Notes: generated by a model from the sequence alone, not told the origin. A stretch of DNA of 64,000 nucleotides from Pararhodobacter zhoushanensis (GCF_025949695.1 NZ_JAPDFL010000002.1:62001-126000); one strand, 5' to 3'. Positions 44,061-53,590 are shown, counted from the first letter of the stretch. Translations and numbers: made by a program.

Positions 44061-44815
44061 GCACGGGACGGATCGCACTGGTCACCGGCGCGGGCGGGCC
44101 CATGGGCCGCGCAGTCGCGGCGCGGCTTGTGGCCGAGGGGGTCGCAGGACTGGTGCTGACCGATATTTCCGCCCGTCGGCTGGAGGAAACCGCAGCGACC
44201 CTGCGCGCCCTGCCCGGCGCGCCGCGCCTTGTGGTGCAGCGCGCAGACGTGACCCTCGCCGCCGAGGCGCGGGCCGTGGCCGAGGCGGCGCTGGCCGCGT
44301 TCGATCAGGTGGATTTGCTGGTCAATCTGGTGGGCGGGCTGCGGTCGAGGGCGCTCTACACCCCGTTCCTGTCGATGGACGAAACCCGCTGGCGGCAGAC
44401 GTTCGATCTGAACCTGATGGGTGGCTTTCATCTGATGCAGGCGTTGGTGCCGGGGATGATCGACCGGGGTTTCGGGCGCATCGTCAACGTCGCGTCTATC
44501 GTCTTTGCCGGGGAAAAGGGGCAGGCCGACTACGCAGCCGCCAAGGCCGCCGTCGCCTCGCTCACCCGGTCGCTGGCCGCGGAATTTGCCCCGCATGTCA
44601 CGGTGAATTGTGTTGCTCCCGGCCTGACCAACACGTCGGTCACGCGCAACATGCCCGCCGCCGAGACCGCGCGGCTGGTGGCGGGCAGCTTCATTCCCCG
44701 CCTCGCGGAACCTGAAGAAACTGCCGCAGCCATCGCCTTTTTCCTGCGCGACGAGGCGGCCTTTGTCACCGGCGAGATCCTTGCCGTGGCGGGCGGCATT
44801 CATCCCCATCTGTAG
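44057..44815 (+). CDS. SDR oxidoreductase at the end of the aliA operon
   Basis: 252 residues, GTG start overlapping the aliA stop. TGAGGPMG cofactor loop, NLVGGL in place of NNAG, catalytic YAAAK, CVAPGLTNTSV. It is the fourth SDR of the island. Possibly handles a substituted (for example hydroxylated) ring substrate; the atypical NLVG motif is worth noting. Substrate unknown. Confidence 0.85.
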   Translation: MSTGRIALVTGAGGPMGRAVAARLVAEGVAGLVLTDISARRLEETAATLRALPGAPRLVVQRADVTLAAEARAVAEAALAAFDQVDLLVNLVGGLRSRALYTPFLSMDETRWRQTFDLNLMGGFHLMQALVPGMIDRGFGRIVNVASIVFAGEKGQADYAAAKAAVASLTRSLAAEFAPHVTVNCVAPGLTNTSVTRNMPAAETARLVAGSFIPRLAEPEETAAAIAFFLRDEAAFVTGEILAVAGGIHPHL

Positions 44816-44941
44816 CCGCTCGGGGCGCGAAACGGTTCAAGGCATCCCCTTCATTGCAGTATGGTCGGACACTCTTTGGTTGCGGAAGCGCAGTCGATCA
44901 GCGATGGATCAGTCTGCAAATTCAGGGCGAGATCCATACAG

Positions 44942-47215
44942 ATGAGAAGTGACGTTCAGCCATTGGCAGCAGACGCTTCGCGCAAACCGCTGGAGCTGGG
45001 CGCAGACCCGGAACTGGCTATGGATCGGATGCAGATCCCGGAAAATGCGCCACTTTTCATCAAACGCGGCGTGATGTTGCGCCAGTCCGGACAACTGGCC
45101 GAAAGCAGGTCTCTGCTCACGTCGGTGGTCGACGCTCATCCTGAAAATCTGGGCGCGCGGCATGAGCTTGCCGTGACGCTGCGGCTTCTTGGGGACTACG
45201 CAAGCAGCTTGGACCTGAGTGAAAAGATCCTGTCCGCCCGTCCCATGCATCGACCATCCTTGCTGGCCTGTATCGATACCAATGCGCATGCGCGGAACTT
45301 TGACGGGGCACTGGCAGCAGCGGAACGCGCTGTCGAGCGCTTGCCGGACGACGCGCAACTCCTGACGAGACGCGGTGCCATGCTGCGCCATCTGAACCGG
45401 CTTGACGAAAGCCGCGCGATCCTTTCGTCGGTCGTGGACATTTTTCCCGACGACCTGGCGGCAAAGCATGAACTGGCCGTCACCCTCCGGCTTATGGGTG
45501 ACCATGAGGGCAGTCATGAATTGACGCAAAGCATCCTGACAAGCCGTCCGGATCATCGCCCGTCCCTGCTGGCCTCTGTCGAGGCCACCATCCGTTCCGG
45601 GAATGTCGAAGCAGCACTCGCAGCGGTAGACCGGGCACTTGAGAGTATCCCCCAAGATCGCCAATTGCTGACGAAGCGCGGCATAGTCCTTCGCCAGTTG
45701 AACCGCCTGAACGAAAGCAAATCCGTGCTTTCTGCGGTGGTCGACGCCTATCCCGATGCAACGGGTGAAGCCCATGAACTGGCGGTCACTCTGCGGCAAT
45801 TGGGCGACTATGCCAACAGCCTGACGCAGAGCGAAGCCATCCTGAAAAACCACCCGGCGCATTGGCCCTCTTTGCTGGCCTGTATCGACACGAATGCGCT
45901 TGCGCGGGATTTCGAAGCCGCTCTCGCGGCCGCAGACCGGGCCCTGCTGCGTCTGCCGGACAATGTGATGGTCTTGAGCAGACGCAGTGCCACGCTGCAG
46001 CAGCTTGGGCGGACCGATGAAAGCATCGCTGACCTGCGCAAGGCGCTCGCGCTTAATCCCGGCAACACCGACCTTCGCCACAGCCTTGCCGCGTCGCTGC
46101 GAGCATCCGGGGAAACACGCGAAAGCGCCGCAATTTTTCGCTCTCTTCTTGCCGAGGCACCGGGTCATCAGGGTGCCTTGATCGGGCACATAGAAGGTTT
46201 GCTGCAAGATCATCAGCTGGATGACGCGCTGACGTTGATCGATCAGGCCCTTGCAGCCGATCCCAAGAACATCGCACTCAGTGTCAAGCGCGCTGACGTC
46301 CTTACCCATATGGGCAAGGACAGCGCAAGGATCGAGCAGTTGCAGAGGGTTCATGCCATCACGCCCGGGTTGCCGCATGTTGCCCGGTCGCTGCACGCTG
46401 CTTTGATCGAGGATTTCAGGTTCGACGAAGCCGATACCGTCTTGCGTACCTATGTCGAAGCGCCCGGTGACGCGCGTGAAATGCGAAAGCAGAAAATCAG
46501 GTTTTGTCTTGAAACGGGGCAGCTTGCGAAAGCTCTCGATCTGGTGCAGGCGTGGCTTTCCGAGCTTCCGGACAGCCCGGACGCTTTGCTCTGCTTCTTT
46601 CAGGTCCGGATCGCAGCGCTGCAACTTGATGATCTGGGTGCGCTTGAAGAGACGTTGCTGAAGGCCATTCCGGCTTCGGAGGAACTGGTCTCATCCATGA
46701 CGTCCCTGCGCACAGCGGTTTGGGATTTCGAGGGGGCGGTCCGCGTTTGCGAAAGCTTTCTTGCCACCTACCCGAAATCCAAGCGGGTTCGCGAACGGCT
46801 GATGGATCTTTTGTGGACCATGGGCGACCTTGAGCGCTTCAAGGCCGCGTTGAACGACCAGCCCAACGATCAGCATGAAGCGGCGTTCCGACTGATTAAC
46901 CTTCTTATCGAGATGCGATCCTGGGATCAGGCGCGAACCCATCTGGTCCGTCTGGAAAATGCGGTACAGGGCGTCGCAGATCCAAGCGTGAGATCAAGTT
47001 TCCTGATGCGCATTCACAGAGCCTACGACAGGATGGGTGACGGCGCTGCCCTCAAGATCGCTGATCGCCTCGGGTCCGTTCCGTATTTGCGGCAGAACGT
47101 CAGACACTATGTCACCCTGGCAGACGGTCATCATGCCGGAAATGAACAGCCGACCCCAACCAAGGGCGCGCCCCTCTTCTCGAAATTCTATTCGGCGAAA
47201 CATACGCGCCCCTGA
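44942..47215 (+). CDS. Large TPR-repeat protein, head of the accessory cluster
   Basis: 757 residues from the ATG at 44942; an ATG at 44861 gives 784. Neither has a strong ribosome-binding site. Residues about 30-350 are three near-copies of a 102-residue block (three TPR units each), followed by degenerate TPRs to about residue 560 and a helical C-terminal part. No signal peptide or membrane segment. TPR scaffolds bind partner proteins; the following acyltransferase, radical SAM and P450 are candidates. G+C is lower than in flanking operons. The last 14 or so residues look non-native: a second frame there is better coding sequence and runs into the acyltransferase. Confidence 0.8.
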   Translation: MRSDVQPLAADASRKPLELGADPELAMDRMQIPENAPLFIKRGVMLRQSGQLAESRSLLTSVVDAHPENLGARHELAVTLRLLGDYASSLDLSEKILSARPMHRPSLLACIDTNAHARNFDGALAAAERAVERLPDDAQLLTRRGAMLRHLNRLDESRAILSSVVDIFPDDLAAKHELAVTLRLMGDHEGSHELTQSILTSRPDHRPSLLASVEATIRSGNVEAALAAVDRALESIPQDRQLLTKRGIVLRQLNRLNESKSVLSAVVDAYPDATGEAHELAVTLRQLGDYANSLTQSEAILKNHPAHWPSLLACIDTNALARDFEAALAAADRALLRLPDNVMVLSRRSATLQQLGRTDESIADLRKALALNPGNTDLRHSLAASLRASGETRESAAIFRSLLAEAPGHQGALIGHIEGLLQDHQLDDALTLIDQALAADPKNIALSVKRADVLTHMGKDSARIEQLQRVHAITPGLPHVARSLHAALIEDFRFDEADTVLRTYVEAPGDAREMRKQKIRFCLETGQLAKALDLVQAWLSELPDSPDALLCFFQVRIAALQLDDLGALEETLLKAIPASEELVSSMTSLRTAVWDFEGAVRVCESFLATYPKSKRVRERLMDLLWTMGDLERFKAALNDQPNDQHEAAFRLINLLIEMRSWDQARTHLVRLENAVQGVADPSVRSSFLMRIHRAYDRMGDGAALKIADRLGSVPYLRQNVRHYVTLADGHHAGNEQPTPTKGAPLFSKFYSAKHTRP
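45038..45955 (+). repeat. Three tandem 306-bp coding repeats in the TPR gene
   Basis: Units at 45038-45343, 45344-45649 and 45650-45955 each encode 102 residues with the same landmarks (RRG/KRG-x-x-LRQ, HELAVTLRxxGD, RPSLLA). A diverged fourth unit starts at 45956. Copies share words such as HELAVTLR and DRALERLP-like ends at the protein level while DNA differs moderately, so the duplication is not very recent. Confidence 0.75.
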
Positions 47216-47241
47216 CGCTGCCCTCCGAGCAGGTCGCCATT

Positions 47242-48027
47242 GTGAAGCGGATCGCCAAGCCGAGCATCGGCAGTTATGAGACGTGGCTGAAGCAGATCCT
47301 GAAGGCTGCCAACGTCTCCAGGTCGTTGAACCTTTGCTACATGGAGCATCCTGAGAGTTTTTCGGCCTTGGATCCCCTCGTGGACTTTCCGGATGCTCAG
47401 ATTCTCCTGAACCATGCCGCGCGCGGTGAACCCTTCCTGATTGCCAGCACGCATCAGGGACCGCATTTGGCCGCGTGGTGGCTTGCCAAATTCCTTCCAA
47501 ATTTGCGTATCTTGTCCAACCAGACTGCTGTACGAACGGACTCTCCGATCAGTGGCGCGCCGCTGGTGATCGACGGATCGTCCTCGGGCGGGCGCGAACT
47601 GCTTTCTCTGCTGAAGAAGGGAACGGCAATCGCAGGGTCGATTGATCAGCCCATTGTCGCGGACAAGAAGTTCGAAAGTGATCGTTTCACGCTAGAGCTG
47701 TCCCTCTTCGATTTGCCGCCGATCAGAGTGTCCACCCTGATTCCCCGACTGGCCTGGAAACACCGCGTGCCGAGTTACTGGATGGCAACGCGTCTGGACG
47801 CAGGGAAGATCCGGTTCGACCTTGCGCGCATGCCGGATGCGACCGAAGAAACCGGCTGGGCCGAATGGGCACAAATCTGGATGTCACAGTACAAAGCGCA
47901 TCTGGAGCAGTATTTGCAGCAAGGCCCTGAGAACCTGAACCTGCCCAACGCGCTGTTCGAAGCGATAGCCGGGAGCATTCACAGGCACGGTGGCGGCGCC
48001 GCGCTGGCAGACGGGAAGACGCTGTGA
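47242..48027 (+). CDS. Putative LpxL/HtrB-like acyltransferase (N-terminus uncertain)
   Basis: 261 residues from a GTG with only a weak AGCAGG upstream. A His-containing STHQGPHLAAWW near residue 69 is in the place of the acyltransferase HxxxxE/D motif. The later LLSLLKKGTAIAGSIDQ and RLAWKHRVPSYWM stretches resemble lipid A acyltransferase-like proteins, but the match is distant. Coding-like sequence in the same frame continues upstream to 47146 (LLEILFGETYAP, LTLPSEQ) with no start codon, so the true protein may be fused to the TPR gene through a one-base frameshift. It overlaps the radical SAM gene by 4 bp (GTGA). Confidence 0.5.
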   Translation: MKRIAKPSIGSYETWLKQILKAANVSRSLNLCYMEHPESFSALDPLVDFPDAQILLNHAARGEPFLIASTHQGPHLAAWWLAKFLPNLRILSNQTAVRTDSPISGAPLVIDGSSSGGRELLSLLKKGTAIAGSIDQPIVADKKFESDRFTLELSLFDLPPIRVSTLIPRLAWKHRVPSYWMATRLDAGKIRFDLARMPDATEETGWAEWAQIWMSQYKAHLEQYLQQGPENLNLPNALFEAIAGSIHRHGGGAALADGKTL

Positions 48028-49165
48028 CGATATCCGCATCCAAGCCCGGGACAGGCCAAAATCTGCTGACCGACACGACAATCACACTGGCGCGCCAAAC
48101 CAACGCGCGCATTCAGGGATTGATCGCACAGGCACCGGATCTTCAAGCGCGCTACGAAACGGCGCGAAAGATCATTCGCGCCTTTCGGAGGCCCAGTTTT
48201 TACGAGGTCAGCCAAAAGTGCAATCTTTGGTGCGAGGGCTGCTACTACTTCGAAAACGACAAACGGCAGGTTGTCGGAAACGAAATGTCCGATGACGGAT
48301 GGGATGCCTTTTTTGCCGCCGAGCACGACAGGGGTGTCTCGATGGCCTATCTCGTGGGGGCGGAACCGTCGCTTTATCCCCACAGACTGCGCGCGGCGAC
48401 AAAGAATATCCGGTACGGCAAGATCGGGACCAACGGCACCGTCGTCATCCCCCGCGACATCAGCTTTCGCATCGGCATATCGGTCTGGGGCAACGAGACG
48501 GACGATGCGGTGCTTCGGGGGGCTCGGTGCTGCGCAAGGCCATGCGGAATTATACCGGCGACCCCCGCGCCGTGATGCTGTTCACGCTGTCTCCGTGGAA
48601 CCTCGACAGTGTCGGGGACGTCTTGAAGGCAGCAGAAGATCATGACGTGAAGCTGACGTTCTCCATGTACTCGGCGACCACATCCTATCTTGCCAAACTC
48701 ACCGCCGGTACTGCGGCAGACAGCAAGTATTTCCGCCTTGGCCCCTCGTTGGCCCGGGCGGTCTTTACGGATGCTGATCTCGCCAAGGCCCATGAGGCGA
48801 TGCTTGATGCCATGCAACGCTATCCCGACACGGTCATCTTTTCGGCCGAGTATGCGGATCTGATCACCCGGCCCGGTCCGCTGTACGACATGGATCCGGC
48901 AACAGGCCTGCCGCTTGATTGCGGCTCCCGCATCCGCGATCCGCTGCGTTATTTCGACACGGCAGGAACGCAGAAACAGATGAAATGCTGCACGCCCGAT
49001 GTGGATTGCAATCATTGCCGCTTGTACAGCGGAAGCTGGTCGAAACTTTTCAAGCCGACGCAAAAGCACCTCGCCGATGTGGGGTCTTTCGAGGGTTGGT
49101 TGAGCATGATCGAAACCATCGGCCAGATCTTTCTGTATCCCTTTCCCTTTGAGAGCGACGCATGA
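48024..49165 (+). pseudogene. Radical SAM protein, interrupted by a -1 frameshift at a G6 tract
   Basis: The first frame (48024 onward) carries CNLWCEGC near residue 66, a CX3CX2C site for the SAM-binding [4Fe-4S] cluster. It runs as GISVWGNETDDAVLRG before going out of frame. The third frame resumes at once with GGSVLRKAMRNYTGDPRAV and continues to a TGA at 49163. One extra G in the tract at 48517-48522 restores an intact 380-residue protein. The C-terminal region has KCCTPDVDCNHC, a possible auxiliary cluster. Overall order resembles HpnH-like radical SAM enzymes. Its end overlaps the P450 start (ATGA). Either a sequencing error or a real inactivation. Confidence 0.75.
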
Positions 49166-50457
49166 TCCACGTCCCCAAACTGAACCTGCGCGGTTCCGAG
49201 GCGACGCTGCGCTCGGCGGTCAAGGCGTGTCGCCTTCCCGAGCAGACATGGCCCGTGGACATCCTGCATCGTCGACTCTGTGTTTCGCAGCGCACCAGCA
49301 GAACGGTTGTGCTTCTGGCCGATCCCGCCGAGGTATCGCGCGTCCTTGTCGAAAGCGAAAAGCAATTTCCGAAATGGATGCCCATCTATCGCCATTCGGC
49401 AGCGCGCGAGACGGGAACCGGCACGATCTTCGCCTCCACGGACGCGGACTGGGCGCCGCTGCGCCGCGCGATCAAACCACTGTTTCACAGCAGCCGGTGG
49501 TCGTTGCTTGTCGATGTCGCCCGACATGCGACGCTTGACGCCACCACCACGTGCAATCCGGTGAACATCGAGGCGTTCTTCACAGCCATCTCGGTCGATG
49601 TGATCATGCGCACCCTTGTTGGCGATGACGCGGACGCAACAGCAGATTACCACCTTGCCGCCATTGCCCAGGGTCTGGTCGAAAAGCAGCACGCCGGTGA
49701 TCTGCACGGGGCGATGCAGCATATTCACGAGTTGGCAACGACATGCACCTCCCGCGGCCCCGGCGCTGCTGCGATCTCCGGCGTTGACATGGCGGGCGCA
49801 CTCCCACCCCGCCCGCGTCCGATGCAAGAGCCCTTCCTGGCCGACAACCGTCTTGCCCTGCTTTACGCAGGTCAGGAGACCACGGCGCTGACCATGAGTT
49901 GGTGCTTCTGGATCCTGGGGCAGGACGAGGAATTGCAAAGCAGACTGCGCAGCGAAACCCGCGACGCGCAAGCTGCCACAGGATCGCTGTCTCCCGAGGC
50001 GATCGGAAAGATGCCGCGGCTGATGGCGGTCCTGCGGGAAACCCTGCGTCTCCTGTCTCCCTCGTCCGCCACCGTGCGATGCACGACACAAGACGAGACC
50101 CTGTGCGGTCAAGCGATCCCCGCAAACAGCGTCATCGTGGTCCCCATCTACGCGATTCACCGTCACCGGGATCTCTGGGACCAGCCTGACACCTTCGACG
50201 CCGAGCGGTTCTTGCGCCCGATCAAACACCCGATGGCTTATCTGCCCTTCGCGGCAGGCCGCCATACCTGTTCGGCAGCGCGCAGCGTGATGTACGAGAT
50301 GGCCGCCGTCCTCGCGACAATGCTGGACCGGTTTGAGTGGGTGACACACGCGCCCGAGGACATGGGTCTGACCAACAAGCTTGTGTTGTCCCCCACATCC
50401 GAAATGAAAGTGACACTCAACGCACTGGAGCCACGCGGCGCGGCCGTCATTGCATGA
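49162..50457 (+). CDS. Cytochrome P450
   Basis: 431 residues. I-helix oxygen-activation motif AGQETT (around residue 235), K-helix ETLRLL (ExxR), PERF-like DAERFLRP, and the haem loop PFAAGRHTCSAAR with the Cys ligand. No membrane anchor, so a soluble bacterial type. Coupled to the radical SAM gene by a 4-bp overlap, and convergent with the carbamoyltransferase gene (11-bp overlap). No ferredoxin or reductase gene is nearby. Probably oxidises a product of this cluster. Confidence 0.92.
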   Translation: MIHVPKLNLRGSEATLRSAVKACRLPEQTWPVDILHRRLCVSQRTSRTVVLLADPAEVSRVLVESEKQFPKWMPIYRHSAARETGTGTIFASTDADWAPLRRAIKPLFHSSRWSLLVDVARHATLDATTTCNPVNIEAFFTAISVDVIMRTLVGDDADATADYHLAAIAQGLVEKQHAGDLHGAMQHIHELATTCTSRGPGAAAISGVDMAGALPPRPRPMQEPFLADNRLALLYAGQETTALTMSWCFWILGQDEELQSRLRSETRDAQAATGSLSPEAIGKMPRLMAVLRETLRLLSPSSATVRCTTQDETLCGQAIPANSVIVVPIYAIHRHRDLWDQPDTFDAERFLRPIKHPMAYLPFAAGRHTCSAARSVMYEMAAVLATMLDRFEWVTHAPEDMGLTNKLVLSPTSEMKVTLNALEPRGAAVIA

Positions 50458-52330
50458 GAGACCAGGCCTGAACACCGTTTCTGGCCAGCCGCGCGGCATA
50501 TCGGCGCAAGCGCTCTGCCGACGTCCGAACCGTGATGTCCACGCCCTCGAACGCGGGAAGAAACTGGCGCATTGCCAAAGTGTTTCTGTCCAGCCCGTGC
50601 GGATTGACCTCGGCGCGGAGACGCGCAATCTCTGCCGGCGCAGAGCGAAACAGCGGTGCTATCGACCGCTCGCTCAGAACTGTGGTATCACGAACCGCGT
50701 CGGCGACGACGGCATGGCGCCGCCCGTCCACGTAGACGGCGGGAAGGCCACGGCGTCTGGCAAAGATCAGGGCCTCTTCCAGCACGTTTATGATCGGCTC
50801 GCCTTTGTCGTTCAGAGACGTGTTGCAGAGCATCGGCACACCGGTACTGGCATGAAATGCCTGCAAAAGGTCATACAGAAGCGGCGCTTCTTCGCGTGTC
50901 AGGGTCTGGATGCGCGCAGACCGATCCAGATGTGATATCGCGGGAACGCGCGCGGCTTTCTCGGGTCGCAGCGTAAACGTGCGCAGCATGAAGGGCGACC
51001 GATCCGCGTCGCTGAACCATTCCCTGACCTGATCGGCCAGAATGACCGGCGCGACCGGCCGCCACCACTGGCGACGTTTGATCTGGTTCAGCCGGTCCTT
51101 CATCGTGTCCTGACGAGGATCGGCCAGCAGACTTCTGTGGCCAAGTGCGCGCGGCCCGATTTCGGCCCGTCCTTCCATCCAGACAATCGGACCCTTCGCA
51201 AGATCTTCCAGAATTACATCTGTCCTGACCGGGGCGGATGCCGTTTCGACCGACGCAAGGGAGCCGTGTCCTGAGCTCTGCATGGAAAACTGAAAGCGTT
51301 CCATTCGCGCCTTGAAGTACATCAACCCGTATCCGAGTGAGATTCCTCCGTCGTTCACGGCGGGCAGGGCCTGAAAATCGGCGAAGCCAAAAGTTCTCAT
51401 CACATGGGAATTGCTGCGGCAGTTCAGGGCAAAACCGCCTCCCATGGCCAGAGTGGTTTTCGCCGGGTCCATGCCTTCGCTTTCAAGTATCCCTCGCACG
51501 GTTCGGCAGACCTGAGCCTCGGAAACCCGTTGGATGATCTTCATCAGCATCGCGATGCGGTTTTCCGACGCGCTGAACTGCGGATCAAATCCGGTGTGCC
51601 CTGTGCCCTTCGCGCTGGAGTCGAGCCCCGACAGGGTGGCATGCAAGCGCTGCACCCACTCATAGGCGGCCTTGTAATCCTGCATGGCGATCACCGAGGG
51701 AGCATCCTCGACCGAGCCCATGTACGCCGTCCGCGAGGCAGAACCCAGCGCCATCAGGGACCCTTCTTCCATCCCTGTCAGATGGCGTGCTGCGCTCCAC
51801 AAAGGCGCCGGCGAGCTGACCGAAAACAAGCGGGCGTCACCCTTGCGAGACACAGCGCCAGCATAGAGGGGAGACTTGAGGCCGGGCTTGCCCAGAACGG
51901 TGTCAGGCCCTCCATCCAGCGCCAGCCCGATCATGTCGCCTTCGAAATAGCGATCGGTTTCAGCCAGCATGGCCCCGAACAGATGCGCCCTTGTATGCGC
52001 GTTCAGATCATCAGCACCGTCCCATGCCCCGTCACTGTGCGGCAAGCCGGGCGTGCCGAAGATCGCCCGCACATCAGAGCGGTCGACACCGGCCTCAGCC
52101 AACAACCTGTCAATCACCTCCAGCGCCTGCGCAGGATTGGCGAATGACCGGCTGTGATGCTTCTGGCCGGAATACCGCTCGAACTCCCAATACCGCACAA
52201 GGGTTACCTGCTCGCCCGTCTTGAGCCAGAGCGCCATGTTCTGATCATGGCGTACCGCAATCTCATACGCGTGACAGAGCGCATCAATGTGAGCGTATAC
52301 AGAAAGATAGAGGCCGTCTTTGCAAGTCAT
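50447..52330 (-). CDS. O-carbamoyltransferase, NodU/CmcH family
   Basis: 627 residues from the ATG at 52330 (GGGGGTGG upstream; an ATG at 52372 lacks a site). The N-terminal ASKHA-like domain contains HTRAHLFGA, in the place of the metal-binding His motif, and GLALDGGPD. The C-terminal domain has EGRAEIGPRALGHRSLL, RRQWWRPVAP and NTSLNDKGEPI, classic for the family. These enzymes transfer a carbamoyl group from carbamoyl phosphate, via carbamoyl-AMP, to a hydroxyl of sugars, antibiotics or Nod factors. Together with a P450 this suggests tailoring of a secondary metabolite. Confidence 0.9.
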   Translation of the reverse strand: MTCKDGLYLSVYAHIDALCHAYEIAVRHDQNMALWLKTGEQVTLVRYWEFERYSGQKHHSRSFANPAQALEVIDRLLAEAGVDRSDVRAIFGTPGLPHSDGAWDGADDLNAHTRAHLFGAMLAETDRYFEGDMIGLALDGGPDTVLGKPGLKSPLYAGAVSRKGDARLFSVSSPAPLWSAARHLTGMEEGSLMALGSASRTAYMGSVEDAPSVIAMQDYKAAYEWVQRLHATLSGLDSSAKGTGHTGFDPQFSASENRIAMLMKIIQRVSEAQVCRTVRGILESEGMDPAKTTLAMGGGFALNCRSNSHVMRTFGFADFQALPAVNDGGISLGYGLMYFKARMERFQFSMQSSGHGSLASVETASAPVRTDVILEDLAKGPIVWMEGRAEIGPRALGHRSLLADPRQDTMKDRLNQIKRRQWWRPVAPVILADQVREWFSDADRSPFMLRTFTLRPEKAARVPAISHLDRSARIQTLTREEAPLLYDLLQAFHASTGVPMLCNTSLNDKGEPIINVLEEALIFARRRGLPAVYVDGRRHAVVADAVRDTTVLSERSIAPLFRSAPAEIARLRAEVNPHGLDRNTLAMRQFLPAFEGVDITVRTSAERLRRYAARLARNGVQAWSLMQ

Positions 52331-52724
52331 GGTCAAACGCCACCCCCGGAAAATGAGACGCGACCATCGCATATGGAAAGGTCGCGCGCACTATCTGAGT
52401 GGATGTGTGAGCGTCGCCCGTCAGTGCCAGTGGCACAGCTTTGAGGTTGTGGTTCAAGGAGGTTCTGAGCGGCGGCGGCGCGACGAAAGATCGAAGGTTC
52501 GTGCGGTCAGAACCGCAGCACAGAGCGGTACTGCGAGGCGGAAATCGTCCAGACCCTGCTCGCCAGCGATACCGCGCGTGCGGCGTCCATCGGTGAAAGC
52601 CAGATCTCTTTCGCGATCTGGCGCTGCTGAGAATGTGATCACCAGTGACCGCGCGGTGCCTTGGAATGCGCATCGCGAGAGAGCATCACTATCGGTATCT
52701 ACGTACGATCAGAAGGGCTTACCC
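52331..52724. other. 394-bp divergent intergenic region
   Basis: Lies between the carbamoyltransferase and SIMPL genes, which point away from each other. A GGTTCTGA/TCAGAACC pair about 38 bp apart (near 52462-52515) is the only clear repeat. Overlapping short frames show no family features. Promoters for both genes are expected here but none is obvious. Confidence 0.4.
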
Positions 52725-53489
52725 ATGCGACTGAACTTTCAACGATTTGGCGGACGTCACCTTGCTTTCTCCGCAGCTCTGGCGACTTTGATGGCGGCCT
52801 CGGCGACGGCCCAGCCGATGCCAGACCTGCAATCCTGTGGCACCGCTGGTCCTTCGCGGCTCAGTGTCGTGGGCGACGGACAGTCACGCGCTGCCCCGGA
52901 TCTGGCGACGGTGCAGGTCGGCGTGACCACCCAAGCCGACAGCGCAGCGGAAGCAATGCGCCTGAACGCGCAACAACAGACGGCGGTGATTGAGGCCCTT
53001 GGCGCTGCCGGGATCGCCGGGGAGAACCTGCAGACCTCGGGCGTGACCCTGTCCCCGCAAATGGCTTATAACGAGGGCCAGCCGCCCACCGTCACCGGGT
53101 ATCAGGCCAGAAATATGGTCAGCGTCCGCATGTCGGACCTGACTCGCGTCGGCGAGGTTCTCGACACCATCGTGGCCGCCGGTGCCAACGAGATCAACGG
53201 CATCTCCTTCACGCTTGAAAACGCTGCGGACGCCATGGATGACGCCCTTCGCGCAGCCGTAGCCGATGCGCGGCGCAAGGCCGAGGTGCTGGCCGAGTCG
53301 TCTGGTCTTTCGTTGGGTGCCGTCATCACGGTTCGCGACCTGCCGTCTGGTGTCAGCGATCCAAGCCCGATGATGCGCATGCAAGCCGATTCAGCAGGGT
53401 CAGTCCCCATCCAGGCGGGTGAAGCGAGTTTGGCGGCGCGCGTCGAAATCGTGTACGCACTGACCGGTGACGGCGCCTGCGCCCAATAA
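52725..53489 (+). CDS. SIMPL-domain (DUF541) periplasmic protein
   Basis: 254 residues from the ATG at 52725 (AAGGG upstream). A signal peptide ends near ATAQ. The DUF541 pattern is clear: LSVVGDGQSRAAPDLATVQVGVTT in pieces, MRLNAQQQTAVIEAL, GYQARNMVSVRM and ARRKAEVLAESSGLSLG. Relatives (BP26, YggE) form periplasmic channel-like rings and are linked to oxidative-stress tolerance. Stands alone between two clusters. Confidence 0.9.
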   Translation: MRLNFQRFGGRHLAFSAALATLMAASATAQPMPDLQSCGTAGPSRLSVVGDGQSRAAPDLATVQVGVTTQADSAAEAMRLNAQQQTAVIEALGAAGIAGENLQTSGVTLSPQMAYNEGQPPTVTGYQARNMVSVRMSDLTRVGEVLDTIVAAGANEINGISFTLENAADAMDDALRAAVADARRKAEVLAESSGLSLGAVITVRDLPSGVSDPSPMMRMQADSAGSVPIQAGEASLAARVEIVYALTGDGACAQ

Positions 53490-53530
53490 CGACCAACCGC
53501 CCAGACGTGTGGCGGCAAGGGCGATACTGC

Positions 53531-53590
53531 GGAAAGGGCCCGTCGCCCTTTCCTATCCGCCCGGTCGGCGGCACGAAAGCCGACCGGGCG
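53531..53590. terminator. Two tandem hairpins between convergent genes
   Basis: GGAAAGGGC (53531-53539)/GCCCTTTCC (53545-53553) has a 9-bp stem and 5-nt loop. CGCCCGGTCGGC (53558-53569)/GCCGACCGGGCG (53579-53590) has a perfect 12-bp stem and 9-nt loop. They lie between the SIMPL gene and the minus-strand ABC operon and can terminate both directions. Confidence 0.65.

Noticed and set aside
44909..46624. 571-codon minus-strand frame
   Set aside because: Mirror of the TPR repeats; the repeat structure and motifs are only sensible on the plus strand.
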